A stretch of DNA of 64,000 nucleotides from Salidesulfovibrio onnuriiensis (GCF_008001235.1 NZ_CP040751.1:2835001-2899000), one strand, 5' to 3'; shown: positions 21,220 to 31,504, counted from the stretch's first letter. A program made the numbers and translations. Notes: generated from the letters alone by a model not told the origin.

Positions 21220-23550
21220 TCAATCCTGTTTGCCGGACGCGTCAAAGGTGAAGATGAATTCCCGGGAAGTCCCCCCGGCCGGAATCTTCTTCTTTGATTT
21301 ACCCTTTCCGACAACATCCATGGTCGCCACACCGCCCTTCATGAGGCTTCCGAACAGCAGTTCGTCGGCAATGGCGTCCTTGACCTCGGCCTGGATAACG
21401 CGGGCCATGGGGCGTGCGCCAAAGGCCGGGTCGTAGCCCAGTTCGGCAAGCCGCCTGCGGGCGGCCTTGGTCAGGTCCACGCGGACACGGCGTTCGCCAA
21501 GCTGATCGTTCAGTTCGCCGATGAACTTGTCCACGATCATTTCCATGACCTCCGGGGTCAGCGCACCAAACGGCACGGTGGCGTCCAGGCGGTTGCGGAA
21601 CTCTGGGCTGAACAACTTTTCGATGGCCTTAAGCGCGCCGTCCTTGCGGTCGCCCTCCTCGTCGCGGCGGAAACCAATCTGGCCCTTGGACATTTCCCAG
21701 GCCCCGGCATTGGAGGTCATGAGCAGGATTACATGACGGAAATCGGCCTTGCGCCCGTTGTTGTCGGTCAGCGTGGCGTAATCCATGACCTGAAGCAGGA
21801 TGTTGAACACATCGGGATGGGCCTTTTCTATCTCGTCGAAGAGCACCACGCAATGCGGCTGCTTGCGCACGCCTTCGGTGAGCAGGCCGCCCTGATCGAA
21901 TCCCACATAGCCCGGAGGCGCGCCGATGAGCCGCGCCACGGCATGCTTTTCCATGTATTCGCTCATGTCGAAGCGCAGAAACCCGACCCCGAGGGTGCCG
22001 GCCAACTGACGGGCCAACTCGGTCTTGCCCACGCCCGTGGGACCGGTGAGCAGGAAGCTGCCCACAGGACGGCCGGACTGCTTCATACCCGCGCGGGAGC
22101 GCTTGATGGCCCCGGCCAGGGTCTTGACCGCTTCGTCCTGGCCGAAAACCACGGCCTTGAGATCGTCCTCCAGATGCTGAAGACGTCCCTTGTCGGAAAC
22201 GGTCAGGCGGCGAGCCGGAATGCGGGCCATGCGGGCCACGACCTTCTCGATGTCCTGCACCGAGATCCTGTCCTTCTTGCGCGGCCGCCCGGACAGGCGA
22301 TACTGGGCTCCGGCCTCGTCCATGACGTCGATGGCCTTGTCCGGCAGGAAGCGATCGTTGATGTGACGCCCGGCGAGCTCGGCCGCGGCCTTGAGCGCAA
22401 AATGACTGTAGGTGACGCCGTGGAATTCCTCGTAGTAGGACTTGAGGCCCTTGAGGATCTCCAGGGTTTCCGGCACGCTGGGCTCGGGCAGGTCGATCTT
22501 CTGGAACCGGCGCGACAGGGCGCGGTCCTTTTCGAAATGATTCTTGTATTCCTCGTAGGTGGTGGAACCCATGCAGCGGATATCCCCGGAAGCCAGGAAC
22601 GGCTTGAGGATATTGGAGGCATCCATGCTGCCCCCGCTCACGGAGCCCGCGCCCACGATGGTGTGGATCTCGTCGATGAACAGGATGGCGTCCTCGTGGT
22701 GCTTGAGCTGGCTCAGCACGCCCTTGAGGCGGGCCTCGAAATCACCACGGTACTTGGTCCCGGCCAGCAGTGCCCCCATGTCCAGGGCGTAGATCTGCAC
22801 GTCACGGAAACTGCGGGGCACCTTCCCCTGCACCACCTGCAGAGCCAGGCCCTCGGCCATGGCGGTCTTGCCCACGCCGGGATCGCCCACGAAGATGGGA
22901 TTGTTCTTGCGGCGGCGGGCCAGCACCTGGATGGCGCGCTCCATTTCCTCTTCGCGCCCGATAAGCGGGTCCACAAGCCCCTTCCTGGCGCGTTCGGTCA
23001 GGTTGGTGGTGTACTCCTCCAGAGGGCTCTTCTGGTCCCCAGGACGGGAGGACGGACTTTCCTTGGCGGGCTTGGGTTCGGGTTCGCCGGCCGAGGGGCT
23101 GCTCCACTCCTGGGTTTCGTGCATGCCGTGCGAGATGTAGTCCAGCACGTCCAGGCGGGAGACGTCGTGAGTGCGCAGGAAATAGACCGCGTAGGAATCC
23201 TCTTCATCGAACATGGCGGCGAGCACGTCGCCCACTTCCACGATATCCTTGCCCGCGGCCTTTTTCTGCCACACGGCGCGTTGCAACACCCGGCGCACGC
23301 CCAGGGTCTGGATGACCTCGGTCTCCGTATCCTCGGGCAGCGCCTCCATGTTGTCGCGGAAAAAGGCGCTCAACTGGTCATGCAGCTTGGTCACCTCCAC
23401 CCCGCAGGAAGTGAGGATTTCCTTGCCGTTGTCCTCGCGGGAAATGGCATAGAGCAGGTGTTCCAGGGTGAGAAATTCGTGATTACGTCGCTTGACCTCA
23501 TTCACGGCGTCTGTAAGAGCATTTTCAAGCCCCTTGCTCAGCATCGTCAT
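21220..23550 (-). CDS. clpA: ATP-dependent Clp protease ATP-binding subunit ClpA
   Basis: 776 aa. It has a Clp N-domain (1-140), a Glu/Pro/Ser-rich linker (about 146-178), and two AAA+ rings. Walker A motifs are GDPGVGKT at 222-229 and GPTGVGKT in the second ring. It unfolds substrates for ClpP and receives N-degron proteins from ClpS. The start overlaps the clpS stop by one base (TAATG), so the two are translationally coupled. Confidence 0.96.
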   Translation of the reverse strand: MTMLSKGLENALTDAVNEVKRRNHEFLTLEHLLYAISREDNGKEILTSCGVEVTKLHDQLSAFFRDNMEALPEDTETEVIQTLGVRRVLQRAVWQKKAAGKDIVEVGDVLAAMFDEEDSYAVYFLRTHDVSRLDVLDYISHGMHETQEWSSPSAGEPEPKPAKESPSSRPGDQKSPLEEYTTNLTERARKGLVDPLIGREEEMERAIQVLARRRKNNPIFVGDPGVGKTAMAEGLALQVVQGKVPRSFRDVQIYALDMGALLAGTKYRGDFEARLKGVLSQLKHHEDAILFIDEIHTIVGAGSVSGGSMDASNILKPFLASGDIRCMGSTTYEEYKNHFEKDRALSRRFQKIDLPEPSVPETLEILKGLKSYYEEFHGVTYSHFALKAAAELAGRHINDRFLPDKAIDVMDEAGAQYRLSGRPRKKDRISVQDIEKVVARMARIPARRLTVSDKGRLQHLEDDLKAVVFGQDEAVKTLAGAIKRSRAGMKQSGRPVGSFLLTGPTGVGKTELARQLAGTLGVGFLRFDMSEYMEKHAVARLIGAPPGYVGFDQGGLLTEGVRKQPHCVVLFDEIEKAHPDVFNILLQVMDYATLTDNNGRKADFRHVILLMTSNAGAWEMSKGQIGFRRDEEGDRKDGALKAIEKLFSPEFRNRLDATVPFGALTPEVMEMIVDKFIGELNDQLGERRVRVDLTKAARRRLAELGYDPAFGARPMARVIQAEVKDAIADELLFGSLMKGGVATMDVVGKGKSKKKIPAGGTSREFIFTFDASGKQD

Positions 23551-23864
23551 TATTCACCTTCCATCGTGCATCTGAGCGGGAAACCCGCACTTTTTGCAAG
23601 GCGGTGGACCATGTCCACCTTTGTTTCCGCCACTTCGGCGGTAAAGAGACCGCAGATTCCATACCCTTCGTTGTGGATCTGCAGCATGATGATGGTGGCT
23701 TCGGTCTCGCTTTTTCGAAAGACCCTCATGAGCACTTCCACCACGAAATCCATGGTGGTGTAATCATCGTTATGCAGGATCACCTTGTACTTGCGCGGCT
23801 CCTGCACCTCCTGTTCATCCAGAATATCCGGCTGGTGCTGATCACCGGTATATGGTTCGCTCAT
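23550..23864 (-). CDS. clpS: ClpS adaptor
   Basis: 104 aa. ClpS brings N-degron substrates to ClpA. The core VILHNDDYTTMDFVVEVL includes the ligand-pocket Asn-Asp pair, and an HNEGYGICGLFTAEVAE segment completes the fold. The N-terminal 20 residues form a flexible tail that engages ClpA. It is directly upstream of clpA. Confidence 0.96.
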   Translation of the reverse strand: MSEPYTGDQHQPDILDEQEVQEPRKYKVILHNDDYTTMDFVVEVLMRVFRKSETEATIIMLQIHNEGYGICGLFTAEVAETKVDMVHRLAKSAGFPLRCTMEGE

Positions 23865-23941
23865 CTGTTCAACTCCGCCAAGGCCTTTTCACCCTAGGTT
23901 CCAATATAGGATTGTTCGTTTCCGCTGTCGAGTGTCTACTA

Positions 23942-24538
23942 TTATTCTTTGCCTATTTGCTGCAACAATTCACTTTTTTTCTCCGGCGAAAAGAGAAAGC
24001 TCTCGTCGGCTTCCATTCCCCGCTCCCGGCGAAAAGCCAGGTTGAGGCCATGATACGTTTCCCGGGACGCCTGCTCCGGGGAAAGCTCCAGCACGCCTGC
24101 ACACCGGGGCACACTTTTCTCGTCCCCCTCGATTTCCACGAAATCACCGAACGGCAGGGTATCCAGGCAGATAAAGCCGCCTTCCAATTCCCACTTCTCG
24201 CGGACCTTTTCATAGGCAAAGGCCACCGAATAGTCGAGGGATTCAAGAATGGCCCGCATGATGGCGAAATCGTGAACCGGGGTTTCCAGCTCCTCGAAAA
24301 CCTTGAGCCTGGGGTCCGTCTCCACCTGGGGCGGCTTTTTCACCGTCAGAACCGCCTGCCCCCTTTTCAAACGCAAACGGAGCAACATGCCCTTGCGTTT
24401 GAGGGAACGCTCCCTGTCGTCGAAAACAAGATTTTCTTCAAAATAACGCCCCATGGACCGGGCTGCAAACCCTTGAAGCAGGCCGCGAACCCGTGCAAAA
24501 TCAACATCAACGTATTTGAGTTCCATTTCCAAAGCCAT
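23942..24538 (-). CDS. CYTH-domain protein (class IV adenylate cyclase-like, CyaB type)
   Basis: 198 aa from the ATG at 24538, with GGGAG seven bases upstream. The CYTH hallmark E-x-E-x-K appears as EMELK at residues 4-8, followed by repeated basic and acidic strands (LRLRLKRG, VEIEGDE). These proteins form a tunnel that binds triphosphates. Bacterial CyaB makes cAMP in some species, but many homologs are triphosphatases, so the activity is open. It is divergent from crcB. Confidence 0.8.
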   Translation of the reverse strand: MALEMELKYVDVDFARVRGLLQGFAARSMGRYFEENLVFDDRERSLKRKGMLLRLRLKRGQAVLTVKKPPQVETDPRLKVFEELETPVHDFAIMRAILESLDYSVAFAYEKVREKWELEGGFICLDTLPFGDFVEIEGDEKSVPRCAGVLELSPEQASRETYHGLNLAFRRERGMEADESFLFSPEKKSELLQQIGKE

Positions 24539-24585
24539 TTGCTTTCTCCCGCATGGCTGGTATGAGGTTGTCCGAGGCAATCAAA

Positions 24586-24963
24586 ATGTTGAAAAAAATA
24601 CTCTTGCTGTCCGCGGGCGGCGCCTGCGGCACCCTTTGCCGTTACTGGCTTTCCGGAGTGGCCCAGCGTCTGGCGGGCACCAATTTCCCCGCAGGAACCT
24701 TTGCCGTGAATATGCTCGGCTGTTTCCTGTTCGGAACCGTCTGGGGATACATGGAAAACCGCATCGGCCTGGGCGGCGACCTGCGCCTGCTCCTTCTGAG
24801 CGGATTCATGGGCGCGTTCACCACCTTCTCCACGTACATGTTTGAAACTGCCAACCTCGTCAAGCTTTCGCAATATTTGCAGGCGACTCTCAACATCGCG
24901 GGCCAGAGCGTGGCCGGGCTAATTCTCGTACTGCTGGGCATAGCCCTCGGCCGCATGTTGTAG
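24586..24963 (+). CDS. crcB: Fluoride exporter CrcB (Fluc)
   Basis: 125 aa. Four membrane helices are predicted. GGACGTLCRYWLSG at the start and FMGAFTTFSTY in helix 3, which holds the Phe/Ser/Thr residues of the fluoride path, are the family signatures. The ATG at 24586 follows a GAGG site; the earlier frame start lacks one. It is followed by a DUF190 gene, a common pairing. No fluoride riboswitch is visible upstream. Confidence 0.94.
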   Translation: MLKKILLLSAGGACGTLCRYWLSGVAQRLAGTNFPAGTFAVNMLGCFLFGTVWGYMENRIGLGGDLRLLLLSGFMGAFTTFSTYMFETANLVKLSQYLQATLNIAGQSVAGLILVLLGIALGRML

Positions 24964-25006
24964 GGAAAACAGGACAGAGAAACAACCGCACCTTCAGGAG
25001 GCGAGC

Positions 25007-25345
25007 ATGCAACTTCCCAACAAGGCCGAACGACTGCGCATCTTCATCGGTGAAAACGACCGCCATGCGGGAAAACTGCTCATGGACGTCATCATCGAGC
25101 AAGCCCGCAAGGACGGGCTGGCCGGGGCCACCGCCCTGCGCGGCATCAGCGGCTACGGTGCGAACAGCCTGGTGCACAGCAACAAGATCCTCCGCCTGTC
25201 CGAAGGCCTGCCCGTGGTCATAGAGATCGTGGACTCCAGCGAAAAAATAGAAGCCTTCCTGCCCAAGCTCGACGGCTTGATCCAGGAAGGCCTGGTGACA
25301 AAAGAACCCGTGGAAGTGCTCATGTACCGGCACAGCGCCGGTTAG
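25007..25345 (+). CDS. DUF190 protein
   Basis: 112 aa. It is a small PII-like alpha/beta protein with the family segment [18 protein letters not shown]190 genes are commonly next to crcB and may bind a nucleotide or act as a regulator; no biochemical role is established here. GGAGG precedes the ATG. Its stop overlaps the convergent cheB stop by four bases, leaving no terminator space. Confidence 0.88.
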   Translation: MQLPNKAERLRIFIGENDRHAGKLLMDVIIEQARKDGLAGATALRGISGYGANSLVHSNKILRLSEGLPVVIEIVDSSEKIEAFLPKLDGLIQEGLVTKEPVEVLMYRHSAG

Positions 25346-26415
25346 GTTCCGCACACCCGGATCATCTCCGGAGCAATCCGCTCCAGGGCAAGGATCTTGT
25401 CCACACCGCCCATCTTGATGGCTTCCTGCGGCATGCCGAAGACAACACAGGAGGCCTCGTCCTGGGCAATGCAGTACGCACCCACATCGTGCAGCTCACG
25501 CATGCCCTTGGCCCCGTCATCGCCCATACCGGTCATGATTCCGGCCACCACGTTCCTTCCCCCGAAACGGGCCCCGGAACGGAACAGCACATCGACCGAG
25601 GGACGATGCCTGGAGACCAGGGGGCCGTCCTTCACTTCCACATAATATTTGGCCCCGCTGCGCTTGAGCAGCATGTGCTTGTTGCCGGGAGCAATGAGCG
25701 CCTGCCCCCGGAGCATGGCGTCGCCATCCTGGGCCTCCTTGACCGTCACCTGGCAAATGCCGTTGAGCCTGTTGGCGAAAGCCGCCGTGAAATGCTCGGG
25801 CATGTGCTGGACAATGGCCACGGGAGGGCTGTTGACGGGCAACTGCTCCAGAAAGACGCGCAAGGCCTCGGTGCCGCCGGTCGAGGCCCCCACCAGCATG
25901 ATCTTTTCCGTGGTAGTCAGAGCCTGGGGCCTGCCCATGGGAATGACTGCGTCCGCATCCAGCTTGGGCTGGGCCTGAACGGGCTTGGCCGGGACCTTGA
26001 TCTTCTTGGCTCTGGTCATGGCCGCGGCCTTGACCGCGTCACACAGGCGGATTTTTGATTCCTCCAGAAATTTCTTGGTGCCCACCTTGGGCTTGGTGAT
26101 GATTTCCACGGCGCCGTATTCCAAAGCCTTGAGGGCATTTTCGCCCCCCTTCTGGGCCATGGAGGAACAGATCACCACGGGGATGGGATGCTGGGACATG
26201 ATCTTCTTCAGGAAGGTCAGCCCGTCCATTCGGGGCATTTCAATGTCCAGGGTGATGACATCGGGAACTTCCTGCTTGATCTTCTCTGCGGCGACAAACG
26301 GGTCCACGGCACTGGCCATGACTTCGATATTGGGGTCGGAATTCAATATATCCGTGAGCGTCTGCCGCACCACTGCGGAGTCATCCACAACCAGAACACG
26401 AATTTTCTTGCCCAT
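25342..26415 (-). CDS. cheB: CheB chemoreceptor glutamate methylesterase
   Basis: 357 aa. The N-terminal receiver has the acidic pair D11/D12 and phospho-acceptor D57 (TLDIEMP). The esterase domain has GASTGG (nucleophile Ser), QHMP (His) and GMGDDG (Asp). It removes methyl groups from chemoreceptors and is activated by CheA. It lies 25 bases after cheA. Confidence 0.96.
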   Translation of the reverse strand: MGKKIRVLVVDDSAVVRQTLTDILNSDPNIEVMASAVDPFVAAEKIKQEVPDVITLDIEMPRMDGLTFLKKIMSQHPIPVVICSSMAQKGGENALKALEYGAVEIITKPKVGTKKFLEESKIRLCDAVKAAAMTRAKKIKVPAKPVQAQPKLDADAVIPMGRPQALTTTEKIMLVGASTGGTEALRVFLEQLPVNSPPVAIVQHMPEHFTAAFANRLNGICQVTVKEAQDGDAMLRGQALIAPGNKHMLLKRSGAKYYVEVKDGPLVSRHRPSVDVLFRSGARFGGRNVVAGIMTGMGDDGAKGMRELHDVGAYCIAQDEASCVVFGMPQEAIKMGGVDKILALERIAPEMIRVCGT

Positions 26416-26439
26416 TGTGCTCTCCGTTCAGCATGATTC

Positions 26440-28584
26440 TCAAACCGTCTCAACCACGACCTGACGCACCAGACTGGGAATATCGAGAATGAGTGCGATG
26501 GAACCATCCCCCTTGATGGTCGCGCCAGAAATCCCTTCCACGTCCTTGTAAACCCGGCTCAGGCTCTTGATAACGGTCTGATGTTCGCCAATGACCGTAT
26601 CCACCACAATACCGACACGGCTTCCCTCCACGCCCGTAATGACGATCTGCTCGATGGGCGGATTCTCCCCTTCCACCATGAAGAAATCGCGCAGATGGAT
26701 ATAGGGGACGATTTCGCCCCGGAGGTGGAGAAGCGTCTGTCCTCCTTCGCCTTCCTCTATCTCGGAACGTTTCAGTTCAACGCATTCCTCCACCAGGGAA
26801 AGCGGTATGACGTAGAACTCATCACCCACCCGGACCTGCAGGCCGTCGATGATGGCCAGGGTCAGGGGCAGCCGGATGGTGATGGTGGTCCCCTTGTTGA
26901 GCATGCTGTCGATATCTATGGAACCGCGCAGGGAGTCGATGGCCCGCTTGACCACGTCCATGCCAACCCCCCGGCCGGAAACGTTGGTGACCTTTTTGGC
27001 GGTGGAGAATCCCGGTTCGAAGATGAGCTTAAAAAGCTCCTTGTTGGTCATTTCCGCATCCGCGGTGATCATGCCGCGCTCCACGGCCTTGGCGCGGATC
27101 ACGTCCGGGTCCATGCCCTTTCCGTCATCGGTGATACGGATCAGCACCTCGCCGCCGGAATGTTCGGCGGAAAGCAGGATCATGCCCTCCTCCATCTTCC
27201 CCAGGGCCTTGCGCTCCTCGGGAGACTCGATGCCGTGGTCGATGCTGTTGCGCAGCAGGTGCACCAAGGGATCGCCAAGCCGCTCTATGACGGTCTTGTC
27301 CAGCTCGGTTTCCGCACCGTTGGTGGAAAGAAGTATCTCTTTTCCAAGCTCGGCGGAAAGATCCCTGACCAACCGACGGAACTTGCTGAAGGAAGTGCCG
27401 ATGGGTAGCATGCGGATGCCCAAAGTGGAATCGCGCAGTTCGTCGCTGAGTCGTTCGAGTTCCTCGGAAAGAGATGTCAGGACGGGATCGTTCCGTTCGC
27501 TGACCACCTGGGTAATCTGGGCCTGAACAATGACCAGTTCGCCCACGAGATCTACCAGCCAATCGAGCTTCTCGGCGGCCACGCGAATGCTGGAAACCGC
27601 CTCCTGCTGCTTCTTGGCCTTGCTGGATTCCATGGCCTTGGTCTGCTTGCTGACCGCCTTGTTGAGTTGCTCGTCCGTCACCTTTCCGGATTCCTTCAGT
27701 ATCTGCCCGATGGGCTTCTGTTGCTTGAGGGCGTCCTTTACATCGTCCGGGCCTACGGCGCCTTCCTCGACCAGTATCTCTCCAATCTTGGGGGGCTCCT
27801 CGTCGGTATCGCCATGTTCCACAAGCGGCACTTCGGTCGCCGGCGAAACCTCCTCTTCTTTGTAGTCTTCAACCGTCACACGGATATTCAGGTCGGTGAA
27901 CAGAAAAATGTCCTTGATCGCGTCCTTGTCCCGATCCGTATCCAGCCGGAACTCCCAAAAGGCCTCGTCGGCTTCGGGAACATCCGTGGGACGGGTCTGA
28001 ATACGGAATTCACCGCGACGCCGCAGTTCCTCGAACAGGGGTTCGTAATTCTCTTCCTCTTCCCCCTGCGCATCCTGCGGCACCACCTTGATCAGGTAGG
28101 AATGGTCCCCTCCGGCGGCGACAGCCTCCTCGGCGGGTACGGTTTCGGGCTGAGCCTCGGCCTCGGGTTCGGGGGGAGCGGCGGCCTCGTCCGAAACAGC
28201 CTCTCCACTGGCAAGTTGCTGTAGACCGCGCAGGATGTTCGCCATGCCTTCGGGATCCACAACCTCGCCGGCATCCGCATTATCGAGCATTTTCTGGATA
28301 TGGTCGCGGGACTGGAAAGAAAGATTCAACAGGTCGGTGGTCACCTTGAGCTCTTCGGAACGAACCATGTCGAAGACGGTTTCCACTTCGTGGGTGAATT
28401 CGGCGATATCCTCGAACCCGAACATGGACCCGGAGCCCTTGATGGTATGCAAAGCCCGGAAAATCCTGTTGACCAGATCAAGATCCTTGGGATTCTCCTC
28501 GAGCTCCAGCAGCGAACCTTCCAGCTCGCCAAGCAGTTCATAGGCCTCTTCTTTGAATATCTGTCGGTTCAGATCATCAGACAT
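26440..28584 (-). CDS. cheA: Chemotaxis histidine kinase CheA with MshEN-like repeat in the linker
   Basis: 714 aa. The Hpt domain has H46 (ALHTIKGS), a CheY-binding-like region covers about 160-240, then come dimerisation, HATPase and CheW domains. The N box HLLRNSIDHGIE and the GRGVGMD lid are clear. Residues 266-289 and 291-314 are two 24-residue repeats (KIGEILVEEG..., PIGQILKESG...) resembling the MshEN motif that binds cyclic-di-GMP in other proteins, but with a one-residue spacer. No cheW, cheY or cheR lies nearby. Confidence 0.94.
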   Translation of the reverse strand: MSDDLNRQIFKEEAYELLGELEGSLLELEENPKDLDLVNRIFRALHTIKGSGSMFGFEDIAEFTHEVETVFDMVRSEELKVTTDLLNLSFQSRDHIQKMLDNADAGEVVDPEGMANILRGLQQLASGEAVSDEAAAPPEPEAEAQPETVPAEEAVAAGGDHSYLIKVVPQDAQGEEEENYEPLFEELRRRGEFRIQTRPTDVPEADEAFWEFRLDTDRDKDAIKDIFLFTDLNIRVTVEDYKEEEVSPATEVPLVEHGDTDEEPPKIGEILVEEGAVGPDDVKDALKQQKPIGQILKESGKVTDEQLNKAVSKQTKAMESSKAKKQQEAVSSIRVAAEKLDWLVDLVGELVIVQAQITQVVSERNDPVLTSLSEELERLSDELRDSTLGIRMLPIGTSFSKFRRLVRDLSAELGKEILLSTNGAETELDKTVIERLGDPLVHLLRNSIDHGIESPEERKALGKMEEGMILLSAEHSGGEVLIRITDDGKGMDPDVIRAKAVERGMITADAEMTNKELFKLIFEPGFSTAKKVTNVSGRGVGMDVVKRAIDSLRGSIDIDSMLNKGTTITIRLPLTLAIIDGLQVRVGDEFYVIPLSLVEECVELKRSEIEEGEGGQTLLHLRGEIVPYIHLRDFFMVEGENPPIEQIVITGVEGSRVGIVVDTVIGEHQTVIKSLSRVYKDVEGISGATIKGDGSIALILDIPSLVRQVVVETV

Positions 28585-28728
28585 GTACGAACTCCCCTGT
28601 GGGCCGTTCCGATTGCTGCTCTCAGTTTTCTCCCAACGCCTTTCACCGCATCTATTCGCAGTACTACATATTACGCGCTACATGACTACCCTGTTATAGG
28701 CCGGATTGTGGCCGAACAGTGTTATAAT

Positions 28729-30828
28729 TTACAAAAACTTGATTTCAGCGCGCGCGGTTTCCGCATCAAATGGCTTGACCGTAATTTCGACCTTTTCGCC
28801 CTTGAATTCCGCAGCGCCCCATAAAATACCCTCGAAATAATCGAAAAGCCCCCGGGAGGAACGGTAGTTCATGAACAGCTCGTTGCCCTTGTCCTCGTAG
28901 GTGAAATTGGGCGGAGTAATCCCAGGATGCTCCTCGGTGAGCTGGGCGTGAACATCGTTCATGCGCATGTAGAACTGCTTGAGGGTCTCGTCCTTGAAGT
29001 AGCGCTTGTACATCTTGTAGAACTCGCCCACCGTGAAACGTCCCAGCCCCAGAAAAAAGTCACGCTCGGAAATACCTTTCCGTTCCACCACCTGTTCGGC
29101 CATCTGCTTCATCACACCGTCAGGATAACTGGCCGTGGGCAGGAACACGGGATCCCCCATTTCCGCCTGCATGGCCTGGAAGGTTTCCTGTCCGAATTTC
29201 TCTTCCACATATTTCTGGGTTAACTTGGGCAAAATACCTTTCATCTGGCCGGAGGATTCGCGCAGCTTCACGCCGCCCTTGTCCGCACTCCGGAAATCCA
29301 TGGCCACGGTAAGAAGCTGCTGGGCCAGTTCCGCAAGATCCCGGGTGGCCGAAGCCTGCTGGCCGGCGCCCTCGTCCGCCTCCTTGGCGACCATGGCGAT
29401 CTCCTCGATGCTCTTGCCGATCTCCTCGGCCGCCGCGGACTGTTCCTCCGCAGCCGTGGCTATCTGGGAAACCCTGCCGACCATATCCTCAATGCGGGCC
29501 ATGATCTGTTCCAGGGCCTCACCGGCCTTGTTGGAAAGGTCGGTACTCTCCTCCACCTGCTTCTCGGTGCGCGCCATGGAGGACATGGCATGGGCGGAAC
29601 GCTCCTGGATGGTATGGATGGCCGTTTCCACCTCCTTGGTGGCGGTCACGGTCTTTTCGGCCAGCTTGCGGACTTCGTCCGCAACCACAGCGAAGCCCCG
29701 TCCGGCTTCACCGGCACGGGCGGCCTCAATGGCGGCATTGAGCGCCAGCAGGTTGGTCTGGTCGGCAATGTCGTTGATGACGTTGATGATGCGGCCAATC
29801 TCCTCGGCCTGGCTGTCGAGCTGCTCCACCACCTCGGCAAGCTGCCCTGCGGAAACCGAAACATTGTTGATGGCGTCCACGGCCCGGGTGACCATCTCCA
29901 CGCCTTCCCCGGCGGAAACACGCGCTTCCTCCGCGGCCTGGGAGGTGGCCGAGGCATTGCTCGCCACTTCCAGCACCGTGGCGGTCATCTCTTCCATTGA
30001 AGTGGCCACGGTATCGGTCTGCTGGCTCTGCTTCTGCGCTCCCCGGGCCTGCTCGTCCGCCGAGGCCGACATCTCCTCGGACGCCGAGGCAACCCGTTCC
30101 GCCAGGGTGCTGACCTCGCCCGCGACCTCGACCATGCGCTTCTGCTGATCCTCAAGGTCATGCTTCTGCTGCAGCGAATCCTTCATGTCGATGAAGGAGG
30201 TCACCACGCCCACGATCTTGTCCGAGGAATCATAGATGGGCCGGGCGTACAACTGGACGGAAACAACCTTGCCGTTCCAGAGGGTGATGTCCGTAACCGC
30301 ATCAACCCCTTTTCCGTCCTTGAGAACCTTTTCCGTAATCGACTGGCCCTGGGTGTTGTAAAAGGCCTGGCTGACGGTGAAACCGAGAATCTGGGTCATG
30401 GGCTTTTCAAGCATTCCAAGCACGGACTCGGTGGCAAGCATGATCTTTCCGTCACCGTTGCAGACGATGACCTGGTTGCCGAGCACCCGGAGCGCGTTGT
30501 GGAACAGCATTTCCCGATCCCTTTCCCGCTCGTAATGTTCCCGCACTCCTTTGACTACATCGGCCAATCCGGCCTTTTCCGCGAGCTCGTCAAATTCGGC
30601 GCGCCCCTCTTCGGAGTCCAACCGCTCCAGGGCATCGTGAATCCGGGAAAGGGAGGGTTGGGCAAAAAAAACGCCGCACAAGGCCAGGACAAGCCCCAGG
30701 CCAAGGGCGGTGTAAAAAGGCAGAATCGTATTTCCTAAAAAATATGCCGCCGAAAAAACAGCACAAATCAAAACGCCAAATAGAAACGAACGGAAACCGC
30801 CACGACTGAATACGGACACTTTGCTCAT
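28729..30828 (-). CDS. Chemoreceptor with PAS and C-terminal H-NOX (heme gas-sensor) domain
   Basis: 699 aa. Two membrane helices (about 12-34 and 38-57) are followed by a PAS domain (about 103-215), the signalling domain ([13 protein letters not shown] from 354) and, from about 528 to the end, an H-NOX domain. The heme ligand is H627 (NDVH), P640 sits 13 residues later and the YxSxR motif is Y655-S657-R659, as in the Thermoanaerobacter H-NOX. Y664 falls at the position of its distal Tyr140, which stabilises bound O2. It is upstream of cheA-cheB on the same strand. It probably controls movement in response to O2 or NO; the signal direction is unknown. Confidence 0.9.
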   Translation of the reverse strand: MSKVSVFSRGGFRSFLFGVLICAVFSAAYFLGNTILPFYTALGLGLVLALCGVFFAQPSLSRIHDALERLDSEEGRAEFDELAEKAGLADVVKGVREHYERERDREMLFHNALRVLGNQVIVCNGDGKIMLATESVLGMLEKPMTQILGFTVSQAFYNTQGQSITEKVLKDGKGVDAVTDITLWNGKVVSVQLYARPIYDSSDKIVGVVTSFIDMKDSLQQKHDLEDQQKRMVEVAGEVSTLAERVASASEEMSASADEQARGAQKQSQQTDTVATSMEEMTATVLEVASNASATSQAAEEARVSAGEGVEMVTRAVDAINNVSVSAGQLAEVVEQLDSQAEEIGRIINVINDIADQTNLLALNAAIEAARAGEAGRGFAVVADEVRKLAEKTVTATKEVETAIHTIQERSAHAMSSMARTEKQVEESTDLSNKAGEALEQIMARIEDMVGRVSQIATAAEEQSAAAEEIGKSIEEIAMVAKEADEGAGQQASATRDLAELAQQLLTVAMDFRSADKGGVKLRESSGQMKGILPKLTQKYVEEKFGQETFQAMQAEMGDPVFLPTASYPDGVMKQMAEQVVERKGISERDFFLGLGRFTVGEFYKMYKRYFKDETLKQFYMRMNDVHAQLTEEHPGITPPNFTYEDKGNELFMNYRSSRGLFDYFEGILWGAAEFKGEKVEITVKPFDAETARAEIKFL

Positions 30829-30897
30829 GTGTACATCCTTGCTGAGGCACCCAGGGTTACTCGAGAACGTCGTCGAAAAGACAAACGGGTTCTACCA

Positions 30898-30927
30898 ATC
30901 ATTACGCTGATTCAGCCCTGTTTTCAA
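30898..30927 (-). promoter_or_regulatory. Candidate promoter of the H-NOX chemoreceptor
   Basis: On the minus strand TTGAAA (30922-30927) is 18 bases from AATGAT (30898-30903). It lies about 70 bases upstream of the start codon. Consensus matches are 5/6 and 4/6. Confidence 0.4.
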
Positions 30928-30976
30928 TCTCAGCACAGGAATAATCACATTGCAATTAGTCTCTTGCGTTTTTTGA

Positions 30977-31501
30977 TTAGCGACGGAACATGCGCATGGC
31001 CCTGCGGCGACGGAAACGCCGGATGGCAAACAGGGAAACCACGTAGGTAAGGATGGTCGCGGGAATGCCGAAGATCAGGCCTCCGGCGAGAATGACGGTA
31101 AAAAACTGCCAGCCCGCCTCGATCATCTGCACCATGTCCAGCTTGGAAGGATCGAACGAGGCGTCCAGAGGCAGAAAGAACACGCCCACCAGGTAGAGGA
31201 AATAGTAAAACGGCGCCATGGTGAAGGCATTGGAATAGCATGTCGCCAGCCAGGCGGCGAACTTGGGCACCTTGAAGAGAAACGCCAATGCGATCACCAC
31301 CACGGACTGAAAGGGAATGATGGGCATGGCCCCGATGAACACTCCCAACGCCAGGGAAAATGCCAACTCCTTGGGGGTCGATTTCTGACGCATGACGCGC
31401 AGGTACCAGTACTTGGAGGCGCGCTTGCCGCGCTCCCACCATCCAAGCTCCCTGGAATTTCTCTTGAGGGCACTCTGGGCGCCATTCTTGGATTCGGGCA
31501 C
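30977..31501 (-). CDS. DUF2062 membrane protein
   Basis: 174 aa. A polar N-terminal stretch is followed by about three membrane segments, with the family pattern FSLALGVFIGAMPIIPFQS and a basic tail rich in Arg. Function is unknown; homologs often sit near lipid or envelope genes. It begins three bases after fusA and is the last gene of the hypothetical-fusA-DUF2062 run. Confidence 0.82.
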   Translation of the reverse strand: MPESKNGAQSALKRNSRELGWWERGKRASKYWYLRVMRQKSTPKELAFSLALGVFIGAMPIIPFQSVVVIALAFLFKVPKFAAWLATCYSNAFTMAPFYYFLYLVGVFFLPLDASFDPSKLDMVQMIEAGWQFFTVILAGGLIFGIPATILTYVVSLFAIRRFRRRRAMRMFRR

Positions 31502-31504
31502 AAA

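Noticed and set aside
24539..24585. Fluoride riboswitch before crcB
   Set aside because: The short space contains only the divergent ribosome sites; no riboswitch core was found.
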